DNA of 64,000 nt. It comes from Ascarosepion bandense. Taxonomy: Eukaryota > Mollusca > Cephalopoda > Sepiida > Sepiidae. Below, in pieces: positions 9,765-19,596 of this stretch. The notes under the pieces are model-generated. The model was not told where the DNA came from, did no database searches, and saw only the letters and a list, made by a program, of their open reading frames with translations. Both the position numbers and the translations under genes were made by a program. Every line of letters starts with the position of its first letter. Within the stretch, counting starts at the first letter, position 1. Where the stretch lies: NCBI GenBank assembly GCA_037127315.1, contig JBBBDQ010001186.1, positions 3,297,501 to 3,361,500 of the forward strand. Direction: 5' to 3'.

Positions 9765-10575
9765 ACTCACAGCTAGAGGGGGAAGAGATATATTATATAA
9801 ATTAAGTAGTAATTAGTGGGGGATCAGTTTATCACTTCATAACAATATAAAACTGAACCCTCCACTGTATTCCCAGTAGAAACCTTAATCATGTTTTCAA
9901 CTATTATATTCAGTCAGTCAGTTAAGTGCCATACGTGATACACGCTTTAGGCGATAATGCTTCGAAAGAGACATGACTGACTGGGCAGAAGATTATCCCG
10001 CAGTAGGTTGTCATTGCTTTCTGCGGTAGACTGGTTGCCATCCAAGGCTATAGAACTCGATCTGTCCTGTTATTTGACTCATAGGTAAAGGGAAAAGAAA
10101 TCTATTATATTATTATGTAGTAATTAGTGGGGGATCGGTTTCCTATTGTTATAAAGTAATAAACTGATCCCCTATTTTAGGACCAATATAAGCCTTAATC
10201 ATTATTCCAACTATTATATTCAGTTAGTTAAGTGCCATACGTGATACACGCTTGGGCGATCATGTCTCGAAAGAGACATGACTGAATGGGCAGAAGATTA
10301 TCCCGCAGTAGGTTGCCATTGCTTTCTGCGGTAGACTGGTTGCCATCCAAGGCTATAGAACTCGATCTGTCCTGTTATTTGACTCATAGGTAAAGGGAAA
10401 AGAAATCTATTATATTATTATGTAGTAATATATGGGGGATCGGTTTCCTATTGTTATGCAGTAATAACCTGATCCCCCACTTTATGACCAATATTAGCCT
10501 TAATCATTATTCCAACTATTGTATTCAGTCAGTCAGTTAAGTGCCATACGTTATAGACGCTTTGGGCGATCATCT
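9765..10575 (-). mobile_element. SINE-C multimer: bodies alternating with hairpin linkers
   Basis: Read on the minus strand: partial body (10575-10525), linker (to 10395), body (10390-10215), linker (10210-10095), body (10085-9912), linker (9905-9785), start of a further body cut at 9765. The repeat period is about 305 bp. Each linker holds a foldback of the type gtgggggatc...gatcccccac. No unit here has a tRNA-like head. The right edge abuts LINE-B sequence. Confidence 0.8.
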
Positions 10576-10865
10576 ATGAAGGTGGACTGTTCCCAATCCA
10601 TTGTTCATTACATAAAGTGTAAGACAAGGATGCACCATCTCTCCGGATCTATTCAACGTGTCCAGCGATACAATTCTGAGGGCACTAGATGTTCTTCCAA
10701 GATTTGTCATTATCAGACAAGACCTCAACAGTATAAGATATGAAGATGATACAGTGTTGAAAGCAAACTCGAAAATGAAAATACAAGATCTCCTACAGAA
10801 TGTAACAAGGGACATTGAGAAGAAAGGATTCAGCTTAAACTTGAGAAAAGGGAATACACAATAAT

Positions 10866-11545
10866 CAGTAATTTTTTAATCGTTTCATCTCAAGCTAGGC
10901 GGTAACGCCACTGAAGCACAGGGGGCTACACAAGAGAAAAATATTAGATAGGAGGAGAGGAGAGTAAAGAGAAAGAAGAACCAGTTACGGAGGTGTCAGA
11001 GAACGGAGCAGGAGAAGGATGGGAATACAGGTGTGATGACAGTTGCGAAGGTAGAGAGAAAGGAAAAGATATACAGGGTGATGTAAAACGAACTGGAGTC
11101 AAGTGGTTAAGAGATGGGTATTGACATTGCATTTAAATTCCTGAAGGTTGTAGCAGTCAGGAAAGCAAGAATATGGAAGAGAGTTGCACAGGCAGGAAGC
11201 GCGAGAAAAAAAAGCTGCTGGAGTAGAATTGTCGGCTGCATTTGGTTGATCTAACTGTGAATGGGTTGGACCCAGTTGCCTGTCTGGTTGCACGAGCAAA
11301 CTCATATGGCAGGGGCATCAATGACTTAAGTTCGGAGGAGCAGAAGCTATGAAAATATTTATAGAACAGACAGAGGAAAGTCACATCTCGTTGGTGAGAA
11401 AGTGGCTGGAGTCGAGCCGCTAATTACTAATTCTCCTTTGCAGTCTGTCGTGAACACTGAGATGAACAGCGGGGGCGCCTGACCATATATGGCAGCAGTA
11501 TTCAATGCGCGGATAAATGGTTGATGTGTATATGTGCAAAATACC
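10866..11545 (-). mobile_element. LINE-A copy inserted into LINE-B
   Basis: Starts at the plus-strand poly-T and aatcgtttcatctcaagcta. Holds frameshifted C-terminal ORF2 pieces (FLCLFYKYFHSFCSSELKSL at 11157-11384) and ends at about 11545 where LINE-B resumes. Confidence 0.78.
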
Positions 11546-11952
11546 TGGGAAATGTTCTGACAAAAGACGGAAAGTGTGACACTGAGATTCGAAGGCGCAT
11601 TGGCATGACTAAGGACGCATTTCAAAAGCTAAGCAGAGTATTGAGAGACAGGAAGATTTCGTTGGGGCGGGGGGAAAAAGAAAAGATTAATGGTCTGTTA
11701 GGTGATATCTGTCCTTCTACACAGCAGCAAACGCTGGGAAATCTCCTTAAAGAAAAATGGAGAGACTCGAAGCTACAACAGTTTTACAGAAAAATGCACT
11801 GAACATGTGAGCAAAGACAAGGTTTTAGAGAAAAACATGTACTTAGCATCGGGAAGAGACAGCTAAAGTTTCTGGAACAGAAAGCAATGCAAAACAAGCT
11901 TGATGGGATTGAGCATGTGGATAGCGGAACAGAGTCTGAGGTAGGAAGCAAG

Positions 11953-12253
11953 CGGATGTGCGTTGTGGTGCATATCGTCTCGGAAAGAGAAATTGGAGAG
12001 CAGAGTTCGAATTCAAGTTGAACTTACGCACAAATACCATTGAGAAAGGTATTAATCAGTCTCTTCCCGCCAGCTATATGTCAACCAACAGGGCAGATTG
12101 GGTTCCATAACTATGGTTGATAACCAGTCTATCGCAAATGTATTGGCAAACTACTACGGGGGAAAAAAACTTCTGCCCATTCAGTCATGTCTCTTTCCAG
12201 ACATGTTCGCCCAAGCGTGTATGTCACGTATGGCAGTTAACTGACTGACTGAC
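11953..12253 (+). mobile_element. SINE-C, with tRNA-like head
   Basis: Begins at gcggatgtgcgttgtggtgc, B box gagttcgaattc, ends at ggcagttaactgactgactg. Inserted in the 3' part of LINE-B. Confidence 0.82.
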
Positions 12254-12344
12254 CGAAAGAAAAATTGTTAAGAGCGGCAATGGATTGGGTTAAGCGGCGG
12301 TCCATGATCCTGAAGGGACACGGCGCACAAAGAAGAAGAATTCA

Positions 12345-12700
12345 GTAGTGATGTTTCCTGGACAACATATTCTGAGAGAGATCAACACTTTCCGCGTTAA
12401 TATCCAGAACTCTGCGAGCGTATTCTCCTATTAAAACTGCCAAGTTATTGTATTGTACTGTTGCCACTGAGTCTAATACTGCGCAACGCGGTCCCAGGAA
12501 AAACCTTTCACATCAAAATCTTCGGAATTCCACTCAAATGTTATCGAATGCCTTTATTAAAAAAAGTTGAAAAAAAAAAAGTACGAAAATTGATTATGAC
12601 TCAACTACATACAAATACTAGGAAGTTGTGAAGGGCTATGACACAATTTAATAAAACACGTTATGCTATCGGAGACATCATATAGAATAGTATATTATAT
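12345..12700. other. AT-rich sequence, nothing recognised
   Basis: No ORF, repeat end or motif that I could assign. Confidence 0.5.
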
Positions 12701-12704
12701 ATAA

Positions 12705-13010
12705 TCTAAACTTATTTATAAATGGAACTTTGTCTCTGTGTGTGTATGTGTGTGTGTCCGTTACCTATAGACTCCGAAACGGCCGAACCGATTTTCTTGA
12801 AAATTTACACAGTTGTACTATCAGTGTCTGCGAGTGTTCTTAGCTTGGTTTTGTGTTGAGGTACCTCGAATAAATATCGAAAATCAATAATCGAAAAAAT
12901 CGGGTTATAGAAGGAGTGGTCCGATTTTAATCAAATTCGATACACTCATAGACAAAGACATAAGAAACGATATTAAGAAGTTTCAAGATTGCAGTTCTTA
13001 CAATAGTGCA
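12705..13010. repeat. Helitron-like dispersed repeat, copy 2
   Basis: Starts with ttataaatggaactttgtct and a (TG)-rich part, then tagactccgaaacggccgaa, a phrase typical of short dispersed Helitron-type repeats in invertebrates. Its right part matches bases 1-40 of the window and it ends at the (TA)n of 13022. Confidence 0.45.
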
Positions 13011-13018
13011 GAAAATCG

Positions 13019-13021
<3 letters not shown>

Positions 13022-13064
<43 letters not shown>
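13022..13064. repeat. (TA)n microsatellite
   Basis: Pure TA run. Positions 13070-13440 to its right show only T-rich sequence without a gene. Confidence 0.95.
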
Positions 13065-13066
<2 letters not shown>

Positions 13067-13444
13067 AGCTTTCATTAAAATATATATAGTATGAATACAA
13101 GTAAATGCTGGTTACTCTGATTGATGTTACCTTCAACATTCCGACTTAAGAGTCTCGTAGACGTGTCCTCTGGAAATCATTCCGTTCACTCGTCAGAGGT
13201 GTGTGCATCAGTAATTGACTGCTTATATTTCTATATTTTTTTTCTTTTTATATGCACTCCTCATTGGTGAAAGTTCTTTTTTTCATTGTGTATATATGTG
13301 TCTGCGTTCATGCACAGACGCACGAGCGCGACCATGCACCCGTCTGGTATATCTGTTTCACTTCGTTTTTTTTTTCACATACCACTCACTCGTTATTTTT
13401 TTTTAAATATTTTCTTTCTCTTCTTTCAATTCGTTTTTCCCTCG

Positions 13445-14068
13445 TCTGAAACAATCATGCACATATATAGATCTACCATATGCCCGTGCATTGAATACTA
13501 CTGCCATGTCTTGTCTGGTGCTCCTGCTATCCACCTAGGTGTCCTTGACAAAATCCAACCAGAATCTTTAATGTGATCTATACCGACTTTGCAGATACAG
13601 TCAATTCCTCACCGGCACAATGTGTCTCTTCTACAAAGTTCCGATAAACTTAGCTCACTGGTGCCCCCTATATATGAATTTACTCGAGCCACAAGATTAG
13701 CAACTAGGTCCCACTCTTTTACTGTGAAAACAATAAAATGAAAACACAAATTCTACTCCATCAGCTTCTTTTCTCGCACTTCCCGCCTGTGGAATTCCCT
13801 TCTGTTTACTTGCTTCCCCGACAGCTACAATCGCCAAGAATTTAAATGTAAAGTCAATAGTCATCCCCTGTCTCACTAACCTGCATCCTCTCTCATGCTC
13901 TTTTCTCCGTCCACCCCACTATCATCAGTATTCTCATCCTTCTCTTACTCACTTCCTGACTCCCCCTATAACCTGTAACTATTTCTCATAACTTTCCTCC
14001 TATGTAACCCCCTGCAAAACAGTGGCAGTAAAATGCTTTGCTTGGGACGATATGATTATAAAAAACAT
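13445..14068 (+). mobile_element. LINE-A copy, 5'-truncated, plus strand
   Basis: Begins in the segment encoding IYRSTICPCIEYYCHVLSGAP and runs through the C-terminal ORF2 region with stops and frame changes to the 3' end gcttgggacgatatgattat. Non-functional. Confidence 0.8.
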
Positions 14069-14084
14069 TCTATACTATTATAAT

Positions 14085-14290
14085 GTGATTATAAAAGGGG
14101 GATCAATTCTACATTACAATCAATATATAAACTGATCCCTCACGTTATGGCCACAGCCATCCTTCTCTTACCCACTTCCTGACACCCCGTATAACCTGTC
14201 ACTCTTTCTCATAACTTTCCTTCCTTGTAACCCCCTGCAAAACAGTGACAGTAAAATGCCTTGCTTAAGGCGATATGATTATAAAAAATA
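14085..14290 (+). mobile_element. SINE-C-type hairpin linker followed by a second LINE-A 3' tail
   Basis: 14085-14150 resembles the SINE-C linker foldback (gggggatcaattc ... aaactgatccctcac). 14153-14290 repeats the LINE-A 3'UTR already present at 13930-14068. So the LINE-A 3' end is duplicated around a linker insertion. Confidence 0.55.
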
Positions 14291-14950
14291 AAAATTCTAC
14301 CCATTTCAACCGTCGGTTTTCTATACAAATGCTGTTAGTTATGTTCTTCCTCTTTTGTATATGGCCATTGATATAACCGTAAGTTCTACTTTATACACAG
14401 TTTGCTTTTCTCTGAATCTCTGGGATGAGGACTTATCTTTATTTAAAAATACTAAAAAATAAATAAAATATAAACCTTTTACCTTTTACCCTTTTTTTTT
14501 AAAGAAAAAAAGAAAACCTGAATGTAAATATCAGCTTCTTTTATATTTTCTGAAAGAAAAAAAAAGACCAAATTTAAAGAAAGTATAACTTTTTATCAAA
14601 CCTTTGAATGTGAAAGACTAAAACGGCAGAAAATGTATATTTTTGTTGTTTCTAATAAAAAAATCCAACTGAATCGTAACCATTTTACTGAATTGTTTAC
14701 TTAAAAGACAAAATCTGAAGATATATATTTTTTTTATTTTAAAACAACTAAATTTGAAGAAAACGTAACAATTTTAAAATTTTAAATGAAAAAAAATAAA
14801 TGTAGCTATTTGTTTTTTATTTCTAAATAAAATGGATTAAAAATGAATAAAATATAAAACTGTTGCTCATTTTGTGAAGAAAAACGAGAAAATCTGAAGG
14901 AAATATAAGCAATTTTTCATATAACAACTATTGCGTTTGTCTATACTTCT
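14290..14950. other. A/T-rich stretch with degenerate A-rich repetition
   Basis: Loose recurring blocks such as aaatttaaagaaagtataac and gaaaatctgaaggaaatata, no gene and no clear unit length. Confidence 0.5.
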
Positions 14951-15245
14951 GAGATGAGGCAGTATTTACACTATTTGTTCGGACTATTGTCCTCATCTTT
15001 ATTGTCATTATTACGACATTTCGGCCGTTATAGGCCGTTATATAAAAAGTGTACCGACTATTGTTCTCATCTTTGTTTCTTTTATTTCAACGTTTCGGTC
15101 GTTGCACTCTTTGGCCTTCCATTGTTGATATCTAGAGATATCTTCCAGTTCTTATTTTATACAGTTATTGCTCACTCGTTTCCACTGAGTGAAAGTACAC
15201 ACTTCCAAGCCCAGTGCTTGAAATCACAACCACGATCTCCCCAAA
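14950..15245. repeat. Dispersed repeat with hammerhead-like remnants (family T)
   Basis: The phrase gttcggactattgtcctcatctt recurs near 9690 and 43160, and acgacatttcggccgttata resembles the parts at 20632 and 43205. On the minus strand it reads as GGCCGAAATG-type remnants of a hammerhead 3' half, with the CTGATGA core lost. Two tandem versions are present here, near 14975 and 15055. Confidence 0.45.
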
Positions 15246-15360
15246 TTCATAAACCGACACATTTACTCCCAATCCATTATCCCTAGACATGAGCAGTGGA
15301 ACGAGAACAATCTACCACTTTAAATAAAAGGCTCAGGTCAGAATTCCCTGTAGGTTACCT

Positions 15361-15564
15361 TGTGGTGGTGTTTTAACGTAACAGAAGACGGAAACAAAAC
15401 CTCTTTAATAGGCTTTACAGAACTAATTTCGCAACACAAGAGCATGCAGTAAACGCAAGAGCAGGTAAACAAAATGCCGAAGAAAGAAAAGAACTCAGCC
15501 TTTTTAAAGGAAAAGGAACGTGTGCAAAATCACGTGCAATAGAAATTTTTACGAAAATATAACA
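15361..15564 (-). repeat. 3' LTR of the Gypsy element
   Basis: 204 bp, TG...CA, same sequence as 19278-19481. It contains the 16-base block at 15414-15429 complementary to the primer-site region. Confidence 0.95.
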
Positions 15565-15577
15565 ATCTCCCCCCACT
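15565..15577 (-). promoter_or_regulatory. Polypurine tract of the Gypsy element
   Basis: On the minus strand AGTGGGGGGAGAT lies directly against the 3' LTR, the position where plus-strand DNA synthesis is primed in LTR elements. Confidence 0.85.
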
Positions 15578-15626
15578 AGTAAGAGAGATTGCAAGGTGGG
15601 TGTATATATTATTTTATTTATTTTAT

Positions 15627-16022
15627 TTATAAGTCCAGTCGCTGAACTGGTCTACGAATCCTGCTAGACCGCCGCGGGGGCAGTTCACTATTCGAAGGAC
15701 TGGCAGGTCTCTGGGAAGGCTGATTCTCTATTTCCTCCGCATTAAGTGTTGTGTCAACTGGACTTGTTTCAATCAAACGGGCCGGGTCTGCATTTGCAAG
15801 GTCGGGTCGAGTATTCTCAGCAGGACCCTGATGTTCATCAGAGCGTGGAAAGCGAGCCAAATGTCTTAGCGTCACTGAATCCTCCCGGCCGTCATCATGC
15901 CGTATTCTTGCATGAGTAGGGTTGGCCTCGAGGAGTTCCACCACCTCTACGATCGGGTCATACTTGCTCCTGTTGCCAATCCGTTTCAGCAGTACCCTTC
16001 CAGGTTCGCAGAGCCAAACAGG
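15627..16022 (-). pseudogene. Gypsy integrase C-terminal extension, cut off by a stop codon
   Basis: Same frame as the integrase ORF just upstream (16023-16763), separated from it only by one TGA codon at its end. The region after the stop keeps family features: a PGRVLLKR-like strand, then SKYDPIVEVVELLEANP and DGREDSVTLRHLARFP, the conserved end of this Gypsy integrase type. A low-complexity tail with PPRRSSRIRRP finishes at the stop at 15627. An ATG at 15944 would give 105 residues but is internal to the original protein, so it is unlikely to be a real start. Confidence 0.8.
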
Positions 16023-16763
16023 TCAGGCAATACCGGTAGAAGAGCGCCTTTCAAATTTGAACAAGCGTTCGTGGGGAGTCACATTTGTACTAGTGCATAG
16101 TAGGGAACGAATAGAATTTAAAACATCGAGCAGAACGTCCTGCCAAGCACTAAGGGGTAACCGTTTAGATTCCAAGGCCAATAATATTGAGTGCCAAATA
16201 ACGCCGTTGTAACGCTCGCACTGACCGTTGCCTCTTGGGTTGTATGCAGTGGTGTTACTGTACCCAACCCCAAGTCTCGTCAGAAAATTTCTGAACTCCT
16301 CGGACACGAACGACGTTCCTCTATCAGAATGGATGAAAGTGGGGAGTCCAAAAATAGAAAAAATATTCGTCAAGCACTTGATTGCGGTTTGCGAAGAACA
16401 ATCACGGCACGGGAATGCAAAGGGAAATCGACTGTACTCATCGACGATAGTAAATAGGTAACGACATCCTTTCGATGATGCCGGGACAGGCCCTTTGAAG
16501 TCTACAGAGAGGCGCTGAAAGGGAGCAGTAGAGCGGATTAGCGTATTATTAGTAGGGCTGGAAAATTGAGGTTTTATTTTTGCACAAGATGTACACTCGG
16601 ATGTCACGCGCCGAACTTCATCAATTGAGTATGGCATATTTTGTGATCGTATAAAGTGCCAAAAACGTTGAACCCCAGGGTGTATTAATGAACTGTGTAT
16701 GGTCCTTAGCTCCTCCAGCAGCACCACACACTCTCGACAAAGCATCGGCAACGGTGTTTTCAC
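16023..16763 (-). CDS. Gypsy integrase (out of frame with the gag-pol ORF, ends at a premature stop)
   Basis: Integrates the element cDNA into the host genome. The HHCC zinc domain is visible as H23, H28, C57, C60 of this ORF. The catalytic triad is D88 (in SVDFKGP), D147 (HSDRGT) and E183 (GQCERYNG), giving the classical D-x58-D-x35-E spacing, followed by NVTPHERLFKF. The ORF overlaps the end of the gag-pol ORF by about 140 bases in the +1 frame. The ATG at 16763 lies in sequence that the other frame uses for the RNase H end, so the integrase is probably meant to be part of one polyprotein and was separated by an indel. A programmed shift at this place is not typical. All catalytic residues are present. 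Confidence 0.88.
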   Translation of the reverse strand: MKTPLPMLCRECVVLLEELRTIHSSLIHPGVQRFWHFIRSQNMPYSIDEVRRVTSECTSCAKIKPQFSSPTNNTLIRSTAPFQRLSVDFKGPVPASSKGCRYLFTIVDEYSRFPFAFPCRDCSSQTAIKCLTNIFSIFGLPTFIHSDRGTSFVSEEFRNFLTRLGVGYSNTTAYNPRGNGQCERYNGVIWHSILLALESKRLPLSAWQDVLLDVLNSIRSLLCTSTNVTPHERLFKFERRSSTGIA

Positions 16764-19248
16764 TTCCGGGACGGTGTTTTATATCGTACGAGAACGGGAG
16801 AAGCTCCATTTTCCACCGAATGATTTTATCATTTTTAATTTTTCCTCGGTTAGCTGGCTTATACATAAAAGATACGGCTTGCTGGTCTGTTATGATAGTA
16901 AAGTGCTTCCCAACAAGGAGGTCCCTCCATTTTCGGACACATTCAACTATCGCGTAAGCCTCTTTTTCAACTATGTGTAGTCGTATTTCAGATGGGTTTA
17001 ATGATCGGGAAAAGAATGCTACAGGCCTATCAGCCTGTAGGAGAGTGCCTCCTATAGCTTTCTCTGAGGCATCGGTTTCAATAGTAAATGGTAGTTCGTC
17101 GTCGATAACCTTTACAGATGATTCGGCAACGTCTTTCTTAAGTTTTTCGAAAGAATTCACAACTATAGGAGGCATGGGAAATTGTTTATTTTCAACCAGG
17201 GGACGAATTTTGTGTGAATACTTAGGTATCCATTTCGCGTAGTAAGAAAACATACCAAGACACCTCTTTAACGAATTTGAATCTGAAGGAGGAGGCATTT
17301 GCAAAAGAGGTTTCAAACGCTCAGGGTCAGGTTGAATAGTTCCGTCACAGATTTGGTATCCAAGCAAATTGATAGAACGAAGCGAAAACTTTGATTTTTC
17401 TCGGTTTATTTCGAGGTTGTATGTTGAGGCAGCCTTTAAGAAACGTTCCAAGTTAGCGTCATGCTCCTCTTGAGTTTTACCACAAATAGTAATGTCATCA
17501 ATGTAAGAAAAAGTTCCGGATAACTTATTTTCAGAAATAAAGGAATTCATAAATCGTTGAAAGGCAGAAACCCCATTAGTGACACCCATGGGTATTCGTT
17601 TGAATTGATACAAACGATTTCCAGCTTGAAAAGCCGTGTAAGGCCGATCTTCGGGACAAATTTCGATCTGGTAGTAAGCTTTAGACAAATCAATCGTACT
17701 AAAAATATGATACTGGGCAATTTGGTTTACGAGATCCTCAATCCGAGGCAAAGGGTACGCGTCAAGTAGTGTGAAACGGTTAATGGTTTGGGAAAAATCA
17801 ACCACCAATCGTTTCTTTCTATTAGGCGACGAAGTCACAACAATTTGAGCACGCCACGGTGAATAGCTGGTTTCAATGACATCGTCTTCAAGCAGTTGAA
17901 GAATTTCTTTTTCAATAAATCGGGCATCCTCCGCACGGTAGTTTCGGGATTTAGTAGCAATGGGTCTGCAATCAGGGGTCAGGCTTCGGAACAATTTTAC
18001 AGGGGCACAACTGATCCTGGTTAGCGCGCAGATTTTTAAAACTTCCTGAGATCCACCAAAAGAAATAGTAATACCCCGGTGTAGTTTCAAAAACGGCATT
18101 CCGAGTATAATGTCCATACAGGAGTCAGGAAGCACAGTAAGGTCAATCTCTTTATATTCGCAACCATTGAAGAAAACGTTCTCGGTGCAATATTCAGACA
18201 GTTTAAGGGAAACGGCGGATGATGCCATAGAAATTACGGAGTTCCGTTTTAAAGTGGGCAGTCTCATTTTTTTGACAATACGGGCACTGATAAAATTATC
18301 AGAACTGCCGGTGTCTATAAGGGCAGTTAACTTTTTCCCTTTTAACTCCACAGTTTCGGTGATAGGAGGGCAACTATCACCACCTTTAGCACGGGCCCCT
18401 ATGATAGCAGAAGAAGAACGTGAATGTGTCGGTAGAGTAGAACGGCAAACTTTAGAAAAATGCCCGAGTTTACCACAGCTTCGACATACCTTATTGCGGG
18501 CAGGGCAGAGGCGGCGGTCGTCCTTAAAGTGACGTCTCCCTCCACAGTTGTAACACTTGCCACGAACAGGAAGGGCAGCAGAGAACAGTACAGAGTCACA
18601 CTTCATTGGAGAATCAGTTAGAGCAGAATTTTTAGAAATACCAGTGGCCTCCTCGGCAGAATCGGTCAACACATTTTTAGTTCCAGTAATAGAAGTAACG
18701 GCGGCTGCTCCAATCTGGGTGGCATACGATTCCGCGCGAAAGTGAGCTTGTTCTAAAGCCCTAGCACATTGAGTAGCTTCTGCGAGAGTTAGAGTGTCAG
18801 TTTCAAGGAGCCTAGCACGTATCAATGAGGACCGAAGACCACGAATAAATGCATCACGGACAGATTCATCCCTGTAAGTGGTGGCCGTTACGTCTTTAAA
18901 GCAACAGTCAGCGGCAAGTCGATTCAAGGCCTGAAGGTATTGGTCGACAGACTCGCTTTCTTGTTGCAAACGCGTAGAAAGCAGATGTCTAGCATGAATA
19001 ACACTTGGAGACTTGTCGTAGACACCTTTCAGTAAGTCAACAGCATGTTCAAAGCCAGAACAACCCTCGATAACGTCAGCAACAGTGGGACCGATGTTTA
19101 AATAGAGAACTTCGAGTTTATCAGGGTTTAACGAAGCAATAGTTGAGAGGTAGTAATTAAAGTTACGATACCATAATCTCCAAAGCTTGCTGGCCTGTGG
19201 GTCTGCCGAGGAAACGTCAAATTTGTCCAGGCGAATTATTTTCTCCAT
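16621..19248 (-). CDS. Gypsy Gag-protease-reverse transcriptase-RNase H polyprotein
   Basis: 875 codons from an ATG 30 bases after the 5' LTR. Residues 1-200 form the Gag capsid-like part (LWRLWYRNFNYYL, SVDQYLQALNRLAADC). Two zinc knuckles follow, C232-C235-H240-C248 and C255-C258-H263-C268. Protease: active site IDTGSS at 311-316. RT: KRLVVDF at 479-485, FSTIDLSKAYYQI at 516-528, catalytic YIDD at 582-585. RNase H: ETDAS at 724-728, then the ITDQQAVSF strand and the end DALSR at 835-839. The last ~35 codons are out-of-frame readthrough. Gag and Pol share a single frame, as in Tf1/sushi-type elements. The enzyme parts look intact; the missing in-frame integrase is the defect. Confidence 0.95.
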   Translation of the reverse strand: MEKIIRLDKFDVSSADPQASKLWRLWYRNFNYYLSTIASLNPDKLEVLYLNIGPTVADVIEGCSGFEHAVDLLKGVYDKSPSVIHARHLLSTRLQQESESVDQYLQALNRLAADCCFKDVTATTYRDESVRDAFIRGLRSSLIRARLLETDTLTLAEATQCARALEQAHFRAESYATQIGAAAVTSITGTKNVLTDSAEEATGISKNSALTDSPMKCDSVLFSAALPVRGKCYNCGGRRHFKDDRRLCPARNKVCRSCGKLGHFSKVCRSTLPTHSRSSSAIIGARAKGGDSCPPITETVELKGKKLTALIDTGSSDNFISARIVKKMRLPTLKRNSVISMASSAVSLKLSEYCTENVFFNGCEYKEIDLTVLPDSCMDIILGMPFLKLHRGITISFGGSQEVLKICALTRISCAPVKLFRSLTPDCRPIATKSRNYRAEDARFIEKEILQLLEDDVIETSYSPWRAQIVVTSSPNRKKRLVVDFSQTINRFTLLDAYPLPRIEDLVNQIAQYHIFSTIDLSKAYYQIEICPEDRPYTAFQAGNRLYQFKRIPMGVTNGVSAFQRFMNSFISENKLSGTFSYIDDITICGKTQEEHDANLERFLKAASTYNLEINREKSKFSLRSINLLGYQICDGTIQPDPERLKPLLQMPPPSDSNSLKRCLGMFSYYAKWIPKYSHKIRPLVENKQFPMPPIVVNSFEKLKKDVAESSVKVIDDELPFTIETDASEKAIGGTLLQADRPVAFFSRSLNPSEIRLHIVEKEAYAIVECVRKWRDLLVGKHFTIITDQQAVSFMYKPANRGKIKNDKIIRWKMELLPFSYDIKHRPGSENTVADALSRVCGAAGGAKDHTQFINTPWGSTFLALYTITKYAILN

Positions 19249-19260
19249 GAGGAAAATAGA

Positions 19261-19276
19261 AAATTAGTTCTGTAAA
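19261..19276 (-). promoter_or_regulatory. Putative self-complementary primer-binding site
   Basis: One base after the 5' LTR the transcript would read TTTACAGAACTAATTT. This is the exact reverse complement of 16 transcript bases inside the LTR (19346-19331). It does not begin with the TGG seen when a tRNA 3' end is the primer. In Tf1 the transcript 5' end folds back and primes itself; the same is inferred here. Confidence 0.7.
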
Positions 19277-19277
19277 T

Positions 19278-19481
19278 TGTGGTGGTGTTTTAACGTAACA
19301 GAAGACGGAAACAAAACCTCTTTAATAGGCTTTACAGAACTAATTTCGCAACACAAGAGCATGCAGTAAACGCAAGAGCAGGTAAACAAAATGCCGAAGA
19401 AAGAAAAGAACTCAGCCTTTTTAAAGGAAAAGGAACGTGTGCAAAATCACGTGCAATAGAAATTTTTACGAAAATATAACA
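19278..19481 (-). repeat. 5' LTR of the Gypsy element
   Basis: 204 bp. In transcript sense it has an A/T box TTTAAAAAGG about 70 bases before the self-complementary block; no better TATA is seen. The start of transcription cannot be fixed from sequence. Confidence 0.95.
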
Positions 19482-19596
19482 TACCTAGATCGAAGAAAAC
19501 CGAGGTTTAGGAAATCAACTGTCGAAGCTTTGTGATAAAAGCAAAATGAAAAACACAGCCTGAATATAAAGGGTCGATAACAGATTCTTTTTTTGC

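Larger units (their letters stand above)
10585..12345 (+). pseudogene. LINE-B reverse transcriptase relic, split by two later insertions
   Basis: 10585-10865 encodes, with errors, an RT palm region of a non-LTR element: a QGCTISPDLFN-like segment, then an IRYEDDTVL box near 10733 where active copies have YADD. The reading then jumps over an inserted minus-strand LINE-A (10866-11545) and resumes at 11546 with KYLGNVLTKDGKCDTEIRRR and DAFQKLSRVLRDRKISL. It is interrupted again by a SINE-C (11953-12253) and ends near 12345 with a short (GAA) tail, the usual LINE-B 3' end. The order of insertion is visible: LINE-B first, LINE-A and SINE-C later. Confidence 0.75.
15361..19481 (-). mobile_element. 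Full-length Ty3/Gypsy LTR retrotransposon with identical LTRs
   Basis: 4121 bp, transcribed on the minus strand. LTRs of 204 bp at 15361-15564 and 19278-19481 begin TG and end CA in plus orientation and appear identical base for base. The 5-bp target duplication tacct is at 15356-15360 and 19482-19486. Order in transcript sense: 5' LTR, primer site, gag-protease-RT-RNase H in one ORF, integrase, polypurine tract, 3' LTR. RT followed by RNase H and then integrase is the Ty3/Gypsy order. Identical LTRs indicate a recent insertion. Coding is broken twice (a frame change between RNase H and integrase, and a stop in the integrase C-terminal part). Confidence 0.95.

Noticed and set aside
16621..16763. 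Programmed frameshift between RNase H and integrase
   Set aside because: Frameshifts in this family, where used, lie between gag and pol; a plain indel is the simpler reading, and a stop further on shows that the copy carries other damage.
18110..18532. 140-codon plus-strand ORF within the Gypsy element
   Set aside because: Antisense to the protease/zinc-knuckle region; explained by the minus-strand frame.
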